Of a stretch of DNA of 12,915 nucleotides, positions 6,701-12,895 are shown one piece after another. Position 1 is the first letter of the stretch. Each line of letters begins with the position of its first letter. Where the stretch lies: the NCBI GenBank assembly GCA_964497475.1, contig CAZCDM010000055.1, positions 1-12,915 on the forward strand, in the 5' to 3' direction. The stretch comes from CAZCDM01 sp964497475 (GTDB lineage: Bacteria > Planctomycetota > Phycisphaerae > SM23-33). Made by a program: the position numbers and the translations under genes. The notes beneath the pieces are model-generated. The model saw nothing but the letters and a program-made list of their open reading frames with translations, ran no database searches and was not told the DNA's origin.

Positions 6701-7401
6701 TCTGCTCACTGACCATTTCGCTTCGTCCCAGCCGGGCCGGCGTGCCGCTGGTGGCGATGCTTTCCATTCTCGCCTCGATTCCGCTGGCCGGCTGTGCTGC
6801 GGTCGGCTGGCTAGCCGCCCAGACGCCGCCGGATGACATCGAGGCAAAATTCGAAATGCCCGCCGAGAAGGTCATTCTGGTGCTGGTCGACGACCCGGCC
6901 CACCTGGTGGACTACGCGCCGATCAAGTACGACCTGACCAAGCGAGTCAACGAACGCCTCGAAGAGCTCGACCTGGCGAAACAAACCGTCTCGTACAGCC
7001 GACTGATGAGGCTCGTCGCCTCGACCAACGACTTCAACAATATGAGCATTGCGGAAATCGGCAAGAAGCTCAGCGCCGATCTGGTGCTGTATGTGCAGAT
7101 CGAGGAGTTTCAACTGAAGAACGAAACCACGTCGACGATCTGGCAGGGCAAGCTCGGCACGGCCGTGCGCGTCGTGAGCGTCAAGGAGGGCAGGCTCTGG
7201 CCGAAGGATCTCATCGGTGGCTATCCGGTCAAGGGCGTCGAAACTCCCGCCCAGGAGTCTGGGCCCTTCAGCCAGTTCGGCCAGAAGCTCTCAAGGCAGA
7301 TGGCCGACGAGATGGCGGACAATATCGTCAAGCTGTTCTACAAACACAAGGGCCTGCCCCGCGACGCCCTGCCGCCGAGGGACCCCTCGGTCGAACCGTA
7401 A
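6697..7401 (+). CDS. Predicted lipoprotein, second of a tandem paralogous pair
   Basis: The 234-residue protein has a signal peptide with a good lipobox, PLAGC, ending at Cys33. Its mature part aligns in order with the preceding protein. VILVLVDDP (59-67) matches the first strand, IGKKLSADLVLYVQIEEFQL (121-140) matches the GEDLKADYVLFITLIDYRM segment, and MADNIVKLFYKHKG (206-219) matches the C-terminal helix. Spacing between the first two blocks is nearly equal (about 64 and 66 residues). Identity is low, so the duplication is old. The start codon overlaps the upstream stop as ATGA (6697-6700), which indicates translational coupling. A short Pro-rich tail (PPRDPSVEP) ends the protein. A role in envelope assembly or secretion is plausible but unproven. 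Confidence 0.75.
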   Translation: MICSLTISLRPSRAGVPLVAMLSILASIPLAGCAAVGWLAAQTPPDDIEAKFEMPAEKVILVLVDDPAHLVDYAPIKYDLTKRVNERLEELDLAKQTVSYSRLMRLVASTNDFNNMSIAEIGKKLSADLVLYVQIEEFQLKNETTSTIWQGKLGTAVRVVSVKEGRLWPKDLIGGYPVKGVETPAQESGPFSQFGQKLSRQMADEMADNIVKLFYKHKGLPRDALPPRDPSVEP

Positions 7402-7414
7402 CGCCCCCGGGTGC

Positions 7415-7443
7415 TTGCACCCCCCCTCCGGCGGTGGTAGCCT
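7415..7443 (+). promoter_or_regulatory. Candidate promoter for the prepilin peptidase
   Basis: TTGCAC (7415-7420) and TAGCCT (7438-7443) are 17 nt apart, giving a predicted start near 7450 and a leader of about 20 nt. The boxes are weak matches to the consensus, and their position in the 69-nt gap is the main support. Confidence 0.35.
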
Positions 7444-7470
7444 CATCCGACCGAACCCCAGGCCAAGATC

Positions 7471-8655
7471 ATGCATGCCATCTGGATCATCTTCATCGCC
7501 GCGACCGGCGCGTGCGTGGGCAGCTTCCTCAACGTCGTCATCTGGCGGCTGCCCCGCAACGAATCCATCGCCTTTCCGCCCAGCCACTGTCCTGCCTGCG
7601 GGCGCGCGATCCGCTGGTATCACAACATTCCCCTGCTGAGCTGGGTCATGCTCAAAGGGCGCTGCCGCGACTGCGGCGTAGCGATCTCGCCGCGCTATCT
7701 GCTCATCGAGGCCGTCACCGCGGCCATGCTCGTCGGGCTGTACCTGTGTTATTACGTCTGGCCCGTGCGAGCGGGCATTGGCCCGTTCACGATCACCTGG
7801 CCGATGTACCTCGCCCACGCGACGCTGCTGTGCGGGCTGCTAGCCTGCACGATGATCGACATCGACATCTGGCAGGTGCCGCTGGAACTCTGCTGGTTCG
7901 TCACGGGCGCAGGAATCCTCATCGCGACGATCTGGCCGCCGGGCGCGACGCTGCTGCCCGGGGTCAGCCAAGCCACAGCCGCCGCCTGCACCGGCGCAAC
8001 GCTGGGGCTCGTCATCGCGTTGATCCTGCTGCGGTACCGCGTGATCCTGCCGAGCTTCCTCGATGCCGAGTACCGCCCCGCCCCGGCCGGTCAGCAGGTC
8101 ACCGTTGACGGCGAGCAACCCAACGCACCGGCCGTAGCCATCACCGAGCTGTGCGGTGTGAACCCGCGCATCGAAGTCCTCCGCGAACTACTCTTCCTCC
8201 TGCCCGTGATCGCTGGAGCGATCGGGGCGGCCCTGCTGGTCAAACACGTTTCGGCCGTCGGCGAGGCCTGGCGGGGCCTGTGGGCTCTGGCCGGCGGGCA
8301 GGCAGGCATCCATCTGGACGGGTTTTTCGCGGCCGTGTTCGGATATTACATCGGCGCGGGGATGATCTGGGCGACGCGCATCCTGGGCACGCTGGGCTTC
8401 GGCAAGGAGGCCATGGGCTTGGGCGACGTGCACATTCTCGCCTCGGCCGGAGCCGTGGCCGGCTGGGCTGTGCCGGTGATGGCCTTCTTCCTCGCACCGA
8501 TTTTCGGCCTGCTCTGGGCGCTGTTCCTGCTGGCCCGACGCGGGCAAAAAGAGCTGCCCTACGGCCCGTGGCTGAGCCTGGGCACGGCTGCGGCATTGAT
8601 CGGCTACGATACGATACTACAATACATAGACCGGTATCTGGCCCTGTTCCGATAG
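7471..8655 (+). CDS. Type IV prepilin peptidase (A24 family, PilD/GspO-like)
   Basis: This 394-residue polytopic membrane enzyme should cleave the leader of type IV pilin-like or type II secretion pseudopilin precursors, and may N-methylate the new end. GSFLNVVIWRLPRN (17-30) is the family N-terminus. It is followed by the zinc-type tetracysteine loop CPAC (40-43) and CRDC (65-68) of the methyltransferase/DiS_P_DiS domain. The aspartyl protease site is formed by Asp130 in TMIDIDIWQVP and Asp319 in GLGDVHILA; GPWLSLG (365-371) is also typical. Two things are odd. The usual PD after the first Asp is PL. About 130 residues separate the two halves (about 185-315), including a soluble, Pro/Ala-rich insert with PAPAGQQVTVDGEQP, making it longer than the roughly 250-290 residues usual in Proteobacteria. 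No pilin or secretion ATPase gene is nearby. The start at 7471 fits the family N-terminus. Confidence 0.93.
   Translation: MHAIWIIFIAATGACVGSFLNVVIWRLPRNESIAFPPSHCPACGRAIRWYHNIPLLSWVMLKGRCRDCGVAISPRYLLIEAVTAAMLVGLYLCYYVWPVRAGIGPFTITWPMYLAHATLLCGLLACTMIDIDIWQVPLELCWFVTGAGILIATIWPPGATLLPGVSQATAAACTGATLGLVIALILLRYRVILPSFLDAEYRPAPAGQQVTVDGEQPNAPAVAITELCGVNPRIEVLRELLFLLPVIAGAIGAALLVKHVSAVGEAWRGLWALAGGQAGIHLDGFFAAVFGYYIGAGMIWATRILGTLGFGKEAMGLGDVHILASAGAVAGWAVPVMAFFLAPIFGLLWALFLLARRGQKELPYGPWLSLGTAAALIGYDTILQYIDRYLALFR
8596..8623 (+). promoter_or_regulatory. Candidate internal promoter at the 3' end of the prepilin peptidase gene
   Basis: TTGATC (8596-8601), 16 nt, then TACAAT (8618-8623) lie within the last codons of the peptidase. 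A start near 8630 would give the next gene (8732) its own leader of about 100 nt. The local sequence is unusually AT-rich for this window, partly because of repeated TACGATACGATAC. Confidence 0.35.
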
Positions 8656-8731
8656 CCAGCCGCCCAACCAACCACACAAACGCAATGCCCACCGGCCTGG
8701 ACGCGGGGCTGCGAACAACACGGAGAGCATT

Positions 8732-9058
8732 ATGAATTTAAATACGACCAAGGGAACGATTCTTACGGTAGTGGCCGGGGTGTTTCTGACTCTGGCGGCG
8801 ATTCTCGTGATCGGGAATCTGGGCAACAAGATGGACCTGTGGCTGTTCACCGCCATCCTGAAGGATATCAGCCGCGGGGGGACACTGCTGGTCGCCGCCG
8901 TGGCGGGGGCGGTTTCGGTGCTGGTGATCTGGATGCTCATCAAAGGCATCAAGGCCATCCGCCGAGGCCGACTCGAATCGCGCCTCAAACAGGTCGAGAA
9001 AGATCGCAAACACCCCCCGGCCGCCGAGGCCCCCTCGACCCAGCCGGAAAAATCCTGA
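8732..9058 (+). CDS. Small two-helix membrane protein of unknown function
   Basis: The 108-residue protein has two predicted membrane helices (about 9-29 and 50-71), a short hydrophilic link between them, a basic helix (KGIKAIRRGRLESRLKQVEKD in part, 71-91) and a Pro/Ala-rich tail. The layout recalls LapA-domain (DUF1049) proteins, but the similarity is only in pattern and I do not assign it. GGAG (8722-8725) sits 6 nt before the ATG, and the codon use matches the neighbours, so it is very likely a real gene. It lies 76 nt after the prepilin peptidase. The next gene has its own promoter. Confidence 0.75.
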   Translation: MNLNTTKGTILTVVAGVFLTLAAILVIGNLGNKMDLWLFTAILKDISRGGTLLVAAVAGAVSVLVIWMLIKGIKAIRRGRLESRLKQVEKDRKHPPAAEAPSTQPEKS

Positions 9059-9066
9059 CTGGCTCT

Positions 9067-9094
9067 GTTACAGGGTCCGCCCAACGGGTATAAT
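9067..9094 (+). promoter_or_regulatory. Promoter for the OmpA-like lipoprotein gene
   Basis: A perfect TATAAT (9089-9094) lies 16 nt after GTTACA (9067-9072, 4 of 6 to the -35 consensus). The predicted start near 9101 would give a leader of about 45 nt containing a strong AAGGAG (9133-9138), 7 nt before the ATG. This is the best promoter match in the window and suggests high expression. Confidence 0.65.
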
Positions 9095-9145
9095 GCCCAC
9101 GTTGCATCCGAATCCGACCCTTTCACAGGTACAAGGAGTTTCGCT

Positions 9146-9841
9146 ATGACGCTGAAATGGAATCAACTGCCAATGGTCCTGCTGCTGACGGGCGTAGCCT
9201 TGGCGAGTACCGCCTGCTGCGGCGAGCAGGATGCCGCCCAGGTCGCCGCACTGACCAACCAGAACGACCGACTCAAGGCGCAGAACAACGACTACCGCGA
9301 GCAGCTCGCCGCCTGCCAGAATGAAAACCAGGCTCTGCAGAACGAGCTGGCCGACAAGGACGTGATCCTCTCGCAGAAGAATCAGACCATCGCCGAGCTG
9401 CAGGCCCAGCTGGCCGAGAAGCCCGAGGAAGTGACCGTCGTGGCTGAGGACTGGACGGCCACGCCGTTCGGCGACAAGATTTCCGTCGGCAGCGACGTGC
9501 TGTTCGCCTCCGGCCGGGCCACCCTCACCCGCAACGGACAGGCCAAGCTCGACAAGGTCATCCGCGACCTCAAGAGCAACTACGCCGGCCTGCCCGTGCG
9601 CGTCTACGGATATACCGACTCCGACCCGATCAAGAAAACCAGGAAGCTCTGGCAGGATAACCTCGACCTCTCGGCCAACCGCGCCATGGCGGTCACGCGC
9701 TACATGCGGAGCAACGGCATCGATGCCGAACGCATAGAAACCATCGCCATGGGCGAAACAAAACCCGTAGCGAGCAACTCCACCCGGGCGGGCAAGGCAC
9801 GTAACCGCCGCGTGGAGATCATGGCCGTCAAGCAGCGCTGA
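9146..9841 (+). CDS. OmpA/Pal-like peptidoglycan-binding lipoprotein with a coiled coil
   Basis: The 231-residue protein begins with a signal peptide ending in ASTACC. Cys24 is the likely lipidated residue, although the -3 residue is Ser instead of the usual Leu. Residues about 30-92 form a coiled coil with heptad-like Leu/Asn/Gln spacing (LTNQNDRLKAQNNDYREQL and similar). The C-terminal OmpA-like domain spans about 111-231. It has VLFASGRATLTRNG, VYGYTDSD (153-160), LSANRAMAVTRYM (175-187), and GETKPVASN followed by GKARNRRVEI (203-225). The last Arg pair and the Asp in YTD are the residues that contact diaminopimelate in peptidoglycan in this family. The usual GHTD is GYTD here. It would tether the outer membrane to the cell wall. 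A strong promoter and ribosome site precede it and a strong terminator follows, so it is probably transcribed alone. Confidence 0.92.
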   Translation: MTLKWNQLPMVLLLTGVALASTACCGEQDAAQVAALTNQNDRLKAQNNDYREQLAACQNENQALQNELADKDVILSQKNQTIAELQAQLAEKPEEVTVVAEDWTATPFGDKISVGSDVLFASGRATLTRNGQAKLDKVIRDLKSNYAGLPVRVYGYTDSDPIKKTRKLWQDNLDLSANRAMAVTRYMRSNGIDAERIETIAMGETKPVASNSTRAGKARNRRVEIMAVKQR

Positions 9842-9867
9842 CCCGACGGCAACGGCTCCATCCCCCC

Positions 9868-9904
9868 AGGCCCTGCCCGCGACCAAGGGCAGGGCCTTTG
9901 TCTT
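9868..9904 (+). terminator. Strong intrinsic terminator between the OmpA-like gene and hisH
   Basis: A perfect 11-bp stem (9868-9878 with 9887-9897) closes an 8-nt loop and leads into the T-rich TTTGTCTT. It begins 26 nt after the lipoprotein stop and ends only about 18 nt before the hisH ATG. It could also act as an attenuator if hisH is read from upstream. Confidence 0.85.
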
Positions 9905-9921
9905 GCATTACAGGACCGACC

Positions 9922-10542
9922 ATGATTGCCATCGTCGATTACGGAATGGGCAACCTTCGCAGCGTACAAAAGGCGCTGGAGCGGTGCGGCGCCAACGCGC
10001 AGATCACCAGCAGCCCGCTGGAGATTTCCCACGCCGAGAAGGTCGTCCTGCCCGGCGTGGGCGCCTTCGGCGATGCCATGGACGCCCTGCAGACCACCGG
10101 CACGCACGATGCCGTCCTCGACGCCATCGACGACGACCGCCCGTTCCTGGGGATCTGCCTGGGCTACCAGATGCTCTTCGACCTGTCCTACGAGGATGGC
10201 GAGCACACCGGCCTGGGCGTGATGGCCGGCAAGGTCGTGCAGTTTGACTTTTCCTCCACCGGCTGCGGCGCGGGGCTGAAGGTGCCCCACATGGGCTGGA
10301 ACCAGATCGACGTCCGCCCCGACTGCCCCCTGTTCGTCGACGTGCCCCCCAAGAGCTACGTCTACTTCGTCCACAGCTACCACCCCGTGACGTTCAGCGA
10401 TGACATCGTCGCGGCCACGGCCGAGTATGGCTATCGCTTCCCCGCGGCGGTCTGGCGGGGCAATTGCTTCGCCACGCAATTCCACCCGGAAAAAAGCCAG
10501 CACATCGGCCACGTCATGCTCCAGAACTTCGTGAGGTTATGA
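9922..10542 (+). CDS. hisH: Imidazole glycerol phosphate synthase, glutaminase subunit
   Basis: HisH releases ammonia from glutamine and passes it to HisF, which makes imidazole glycerol phosphate and AICAR in histidine synthesis. The 206-residue protein is full length. It has the N-terminal IVDYGMGNLRSV, the PGVGAFG oxyanion loop (44-50), the nucleophile Cys79 in LGICLGYQML, VPHMGWNQ (121-128), and the catalytic His188 and Glu190 in QFHPEKSQ. An in-frame TTG at 9898 would add eight residues and fall inside the terminator. The ATG at 9922 has AGGA 6 nt upstream and matches the family N-terminus. It overlaps hisA, as is common in his operons. No promoter is obvious between the preceding terminator and this start. 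Confidence 0.97.
   Translation: MIAIVDYGMGNLRSVQKALERCGANAQITSSPLEISHAEKVVLPGVGAFGDAMDALQTTGTHDAVLDAIDDDRPFLGICLGYQMLFDLSYEDGEHTGLGVMAGKVVQFDFSSTGCGAGLKVPHMGWNQIDVRPDCPLFVDVPPKSYVYFVHSYHPVTFSDDIVAATAEYGYRFPAAVWRGNCFATQFHPEKSQHIGHVMLQNFVRL
10533..10536 (+). promoter_or_regulatory. Ribosome binding site that decides the hisA start
   Basis: GAGG lies inside the end of hisH. Two adjacent ATG codons follow, at 10539 and 10542. The spacing is 2 nt to the first and 5 nt to the second, which favours 10542. Confidence 0.55.
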
Positions 10543-11279
10543 TGGAACTTTTCCCCGCCATTGACTTACTCGACGGCCAGGTCGTCCGCCTCAGCCAGGG
10601 CGAGTACGACCAGAAAACCACCTACTCCGCCGACCCGCTGGAGGTCGCCGAGCAGTTCGTCACCGCCGGGGCGTCGTGGGTGCATATCGTCGACCTCGAC
10701 GCGGCCCGCACCGGCCAGCCGACCAACCACGAGCCGATCCGCCGCATCGCCGAGCAGACCGAGCTGTACATCGAACTTGGCGGCGGGGCGCGGAACACCG
10801 ATACAATCCGCCAGATGCTCGACGAACTGGCCGACCGTGTGGTGGTCGGCTCGGCGGCACTGAAGGACTGGCCCTGGTTCGAATCGCTGCTCTATGACGA
10901 GTCGATCGACAATAACCGTCTGGCCCTGGGGCTCGACGCCCGCGACGGCCAACTCGCCATCCACGGCTGGACGGAAGTCCTGGCCGATACGCCCGTGGAC
11001 CTGGCCCGGCGCGTCAACTCCAGCGGCCTGGGAGCGATTGTCTATACCGACATCAGCAGGGATGGCATGATGACGGGTGTGAACCTCGAAGCGACCCGCG
11101 CAGTCATCGACGCCACCGACGTGCCCGTCAGCGCCTCGGGGGGGATCGGTAAACTCGAGGAAATTCTCCGCTGCCGCGAGATCGGCTGTGCGGGGGTCGT
11201 CCTCGGGCGGGCTCTCTACGAGGGCAAGGTCGATCTCACCGAAGCCATCGCCCGCCTGGCCGACCCATCCCAAGCGTGA
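10542..11279 (+). CDS. hisA: ProFAR isomerase
   Basis: HisA converts ProFAR to PRFAR by an Amadori rearrangement, the step just before HisHF. The 245-residue protein is a complete beta/alpha barrel. It has FPAIDLLDGQVVRL (4-17) with the catalytic base Asp8, VDLDAARTGQPTN (50-62), ELGGGARN (78-85) as the first phosphate site, LGLDARDG (129-136) and YTDISRDGMMTG (168-179) with Asp170. The second phosphate site is SASGGIGKLEE (197-207), and GRALYEGKVDL (222-232) closes the barrel. It overlaps the hisH stop by 1 nt with the ATG at 10542, or by 4 nt with the ATG at 10539, so translation is probably coupled. hisF usually follows hisA but is not here; a 237-nt gap and rho come next. No terminator is visible after the stop. 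Confidence 0.96.
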   Translation: MELFPAIDLLDGQVVRLSQGEYDQKTTYSADPLEVAEQFVTAGASWVHIVDLDAARTGQPTNHEPIRRIAEQTELYIELGGGARNTDTIRQMLDELADRVVVGSAALKDWPWFESLLYDESIDNNRLALGLDARDGQLAIHGWTEVLADTPVDLARRVNSSGLGAIVYTDISRDGMMTGVNLEATRAVIDATDVPVSASGGIGKLEEILRCREIGCAGVVLGRALYEGKVDLTEAIARLADPSQA

Positions 11280-11298
11280 ATATTTCTGAAAAAAAGAC

Positions 11299-11327
11299 TA
11301 GACAAACCTTCGTATTGCCTTTACATA
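11299..11327 (+). promoter_or_regulatory. Candidate rho promoter
   Basis: TAGACA (11299-11304, 5 of 6 to the -35 consensus) is followed after 17 nt by TACATA in an AT-rich TACATATAGA stretch (11322-11331). The region 11280-11335 is the most AT-rich intergenic patch in the window, as expected for a promoter. The exact -10 box is uncertain. Confidence 0.5.
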
Positions 11328-11470
11328 TAGAACAACGAGGGCAGGAAACGCTCTTCCTTCCCAGACTCCCAGCTTTCAGCCCCGAGGTACGTTGCACCCC
11401 TTTTCTCGGTCTGTCTCCCGGCTGGAGTCACCGGATCCACAGGAGCTGTTGTCTGCCCGTTCTCCTTCCC

Positions 11471-11486
11471 GTGGCGATACCGCCAC
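11471..11486 (+). repeat. Perfect 6-bp hairpin just upstream of the rho ribosome site
   Basis: GTGGCG and CGCCAC enclose the tetraloop ATAC. The hairpin ends 16 nt before GAGGG (11503-11507), so it could affect ribosome access or mark the end of the Rho-loading region. Confidence 0.55.
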
Positions 11487-11502
11487 ACAGACCACAAGAC
11501 GT

Positions 11503-11507
11503 GAGGG
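11503..11507 (+). promoter_or_regulatory. Ribosome binding site that decides the rho start
   Basis: GAGGG lies 9 nt before the ATG at 11517. An in-frame TTG at 11508 touches it directly and so cannot be served by it. The ATG at 11517 is therefore preferred. Confidence 0.65.
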
Positions 11508-11516
11508 TTGTACATT

Positions 11517-12743
11517 ATGGCTCGTTCCGACGACAAAAAGAATAACGACGACAAAAAGAACAACAACAACGACAAGAACTCCGGTGGCGACAATAACAAC
11601 AATACCAATCGCCCCGAAAAGCAGTACACCGATGCCTCCGGCGTGCTGGACGTAACCGAAAAAGGCTACGGCTTCCTCCGCCAGCAGGACAACAACTACC
11701 GCCCCACGCCCGGCGATGCCTTCGTCGGCAAAGACTACATCCGCACCTACAATCTGCAGACGGGCGTGTTCGTCGAGGGCAAGACCCTGCCGCCGAACAA
11801 GAAAAAAGCGGGCCCCAAGCTCGACGTCATCGAGACCATCAACGGCAAGCCCGCCGACGACTACAAAGACATCGTGCCCTTCAAGGAGCAGACCGTCGTC
11901 GACCCGCACGAGCGACTTCGCCTGGAAACCCCCGACGGGCCGATGGAAATGCGCGTGCTCGACCTGATCTGCCCCGTTGGCAAGGGCCAGCGTGGCCTGC
12001 TCGTGGCCCCGCCCCGCTCGGGCAAGACGATCCTGCTGCAGCAGATCGCCAACGCCATCAGCCAAAACAATCCCGAGTGCAAACTCATCATCCTGCTTGT
12101 CGACGAACGCCCCGAGGAAGTCACCAGCTTCCGACGCGAATGCCCCGAGGCCGAGGTCATCGCCAGCAACAACGACCAGCCCGTCGACAACCACGTCCGC
12201 GTCACCGAGTTCACCTTCGCCCGGGCGATGCGCCTGGCCGAAACCAACCAGGACGTCGTGATCCTGCTGGACAGCCTGACCCGCCTGGGCCGGGCCTACA
12301 ACCGCAGCATCGAAGGCTCGGGCCGGACCATGACCGGCGGCGTGGACATCCGCGCCCTGGAATCGCCCAAGCGTCACTTCGGCGGCGCCCGCAAAATCGA
12401 AAACGGCGGCAGCCTGACCGTCCTGGCCACCGCCCTGGTCGAAACCGGCAGCCGCATGGACGACCTGATCTTCGAAGAGTTCAAGGGCACGGGCAATATG
12501 GAACTCCAACTCGACCGCAAACTGGCCGAGAAACGCATCTGGCCCGCACTGGACATTCCCCGTTCCGGCACACGGAAAGAAGAGCTCCTCGTCGAGCCCT
12601 GGGAGCTGCCCAAGCTCCACGCCCTGCGGCGGACGCTCTCGAGTCTCAACATCGACGAGGAAGTCCCCAGCCTGCTCCGCGCACTGGAAAAGCACGACAG
12701 CAACGAGGAGTTCCTCCGCAGCCTCGAAGCCGCCCGCGTCTGA
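11517..12743 (+). CDS. rho: Transcription termination factor Rho with an Asn-rich N-terminus
   Basis: The 408-residue protein is the hexameric RNA-dependent helicase that ends untranslated transcripts. It lacks the usual N-terminal Rho_N helical domain. Instead, residues 1-36 are a polar low-complexity tail with 12 Asn plus many Lys and Asp. The RNA-binding cold-shock-like domain follows (about 40-137) with GYGFLR (50-55). The ATPase core has Walker A APPRSGKT (164-171; Arg167 where E. coli has Lys), DERPEE (196-201), Walker B VVILLDS (247-253), and the TGGVDIRALESPKR segment (273-286) corresponding to the Q-loop region. FEEFKGTGNMEL (319-330) and SGTRKEEL (350-357), with the arginine finger Arg353, complete it. 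The start at 11517 is fixed by GAGGG. A long C-rich leader suggests autoregulation. A terminator follows 67 nt after the stop. Confidence 0.97.
   Translation: MARSDDKKNNDDKKNNNNDKNSGGDNNNNTNRPEKQYTDASGVLDVTEKGYGFLRQQDNNYRPTPGDAFVGKDYIRTYNLQTGVFVEGKTLPPNKKKAGPKLDVIETINGKPADDYKDIVPFKEQTVVDPHERLRLETPDGPMEMRVLDLICPVGKGQRGLLVAPPRSGKTILLQQIANAISQNNPECKLIILLVDERPEEVTSFRRECPEAEVIASNNDQPVDNHVRVTEFTFARAMRLAETNQDVVILLDSLTRLGRAYNRSIEGSGRTMTGGVDIRALESPKRHFGGARKIENGGSLTVLATALVETGSRMDDLIFEEFKGTGNMELQLDRKLAEKRIWPALDIPRSGTRKEELLVEPWELPKLHALRRTLSSLNIDEEVPSLLRALEKHDSNEEFLRSLEAARV
11529..11564 (+). repeat. Tandem 18-nt repeat in the rho N-terminal tail
   Basis: Two adjacent copies of an 18-nt unit (11529-11546 and 11547-11564) differ at one position (T11543 versus C11561, both Asn codons). 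They encode DDKKNN twice. This points to growth of the disordered tail by slippage or duplication. Confidence 0.85.
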
Positions 12744-12809
12744 CCGACCAGCCACCGGCAGGATTCAGCCCGCGGAGAGACCCGCAATACTCCCAAATCC
12801 ACCACAAGC

Positions 12810-12833
12810 CCGCGTTTTCGCGGTTTTTTTTTT
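12810..12833 (+). terminator. Intrinsic terminator after rho
   Basis: CCGCG (12810-12814) and CGCGG (12819-12823) enclose TTTT and are followed by ten T. The stem is short, but the T tract is the longest in the window and the position, 67 nt after the rho stop, is right. Confidence 0.85.
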
Positions 12834-12878
12834 GCGCCCTCCGCCTGAAAATCCCCCGCTACCCTTCCTGACTTCAAC

Positions 12879-12893
12879 ATTGGGACACCCAAT
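12879..12893. repeat. Inverted repeat next to a possible start codon
   Basis: ATTGGG and CCCAAT form a perfect 6-bp inverted repeat around ACA. It ends 2 nt before an ATG at 12896. It could be an operator or an RNA hairpin, or chance. Confidence 0.35.
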
Positions 12894-12895
12894 CA

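Larger units (their letters stand above)
11335..11516 (+). promoter_or_regulatory. Long C-rich, G-poor leader of rho
   Basis: About 180 nt of untranslated leader would separate the candidate promoter from the rho start. From 11351 to 11420 there are about 30 C and 12 G in 70 nt, with pyrimidine tracts such as CTCTTCCTTC and TCTCCTTCCC. C-rich, G-poor, weakly structured RNA is what Rho loads on, and Rho is known to attenuate its own gene in enteric bacteria. I infer the same here. No convincing leader peptide is seen. Confidence 0.45.

Noticed and set aside
11276..11545. 89-codon frame across the rho leader, starting with GTG at the hisA stop
   Set aside because: It has no good ribosome site, runs into rho out of frame, and its composition reflects the C-rich leader rather than a protein.
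11376..12755. Long - strand open frame (459 codons) opposite rho
   Set aside because: It mirrors the rho coding frame. High GC commonly leaves the antisense strand open, and the translation is low-complexity Ala/Gly/Val-rich with no domain.
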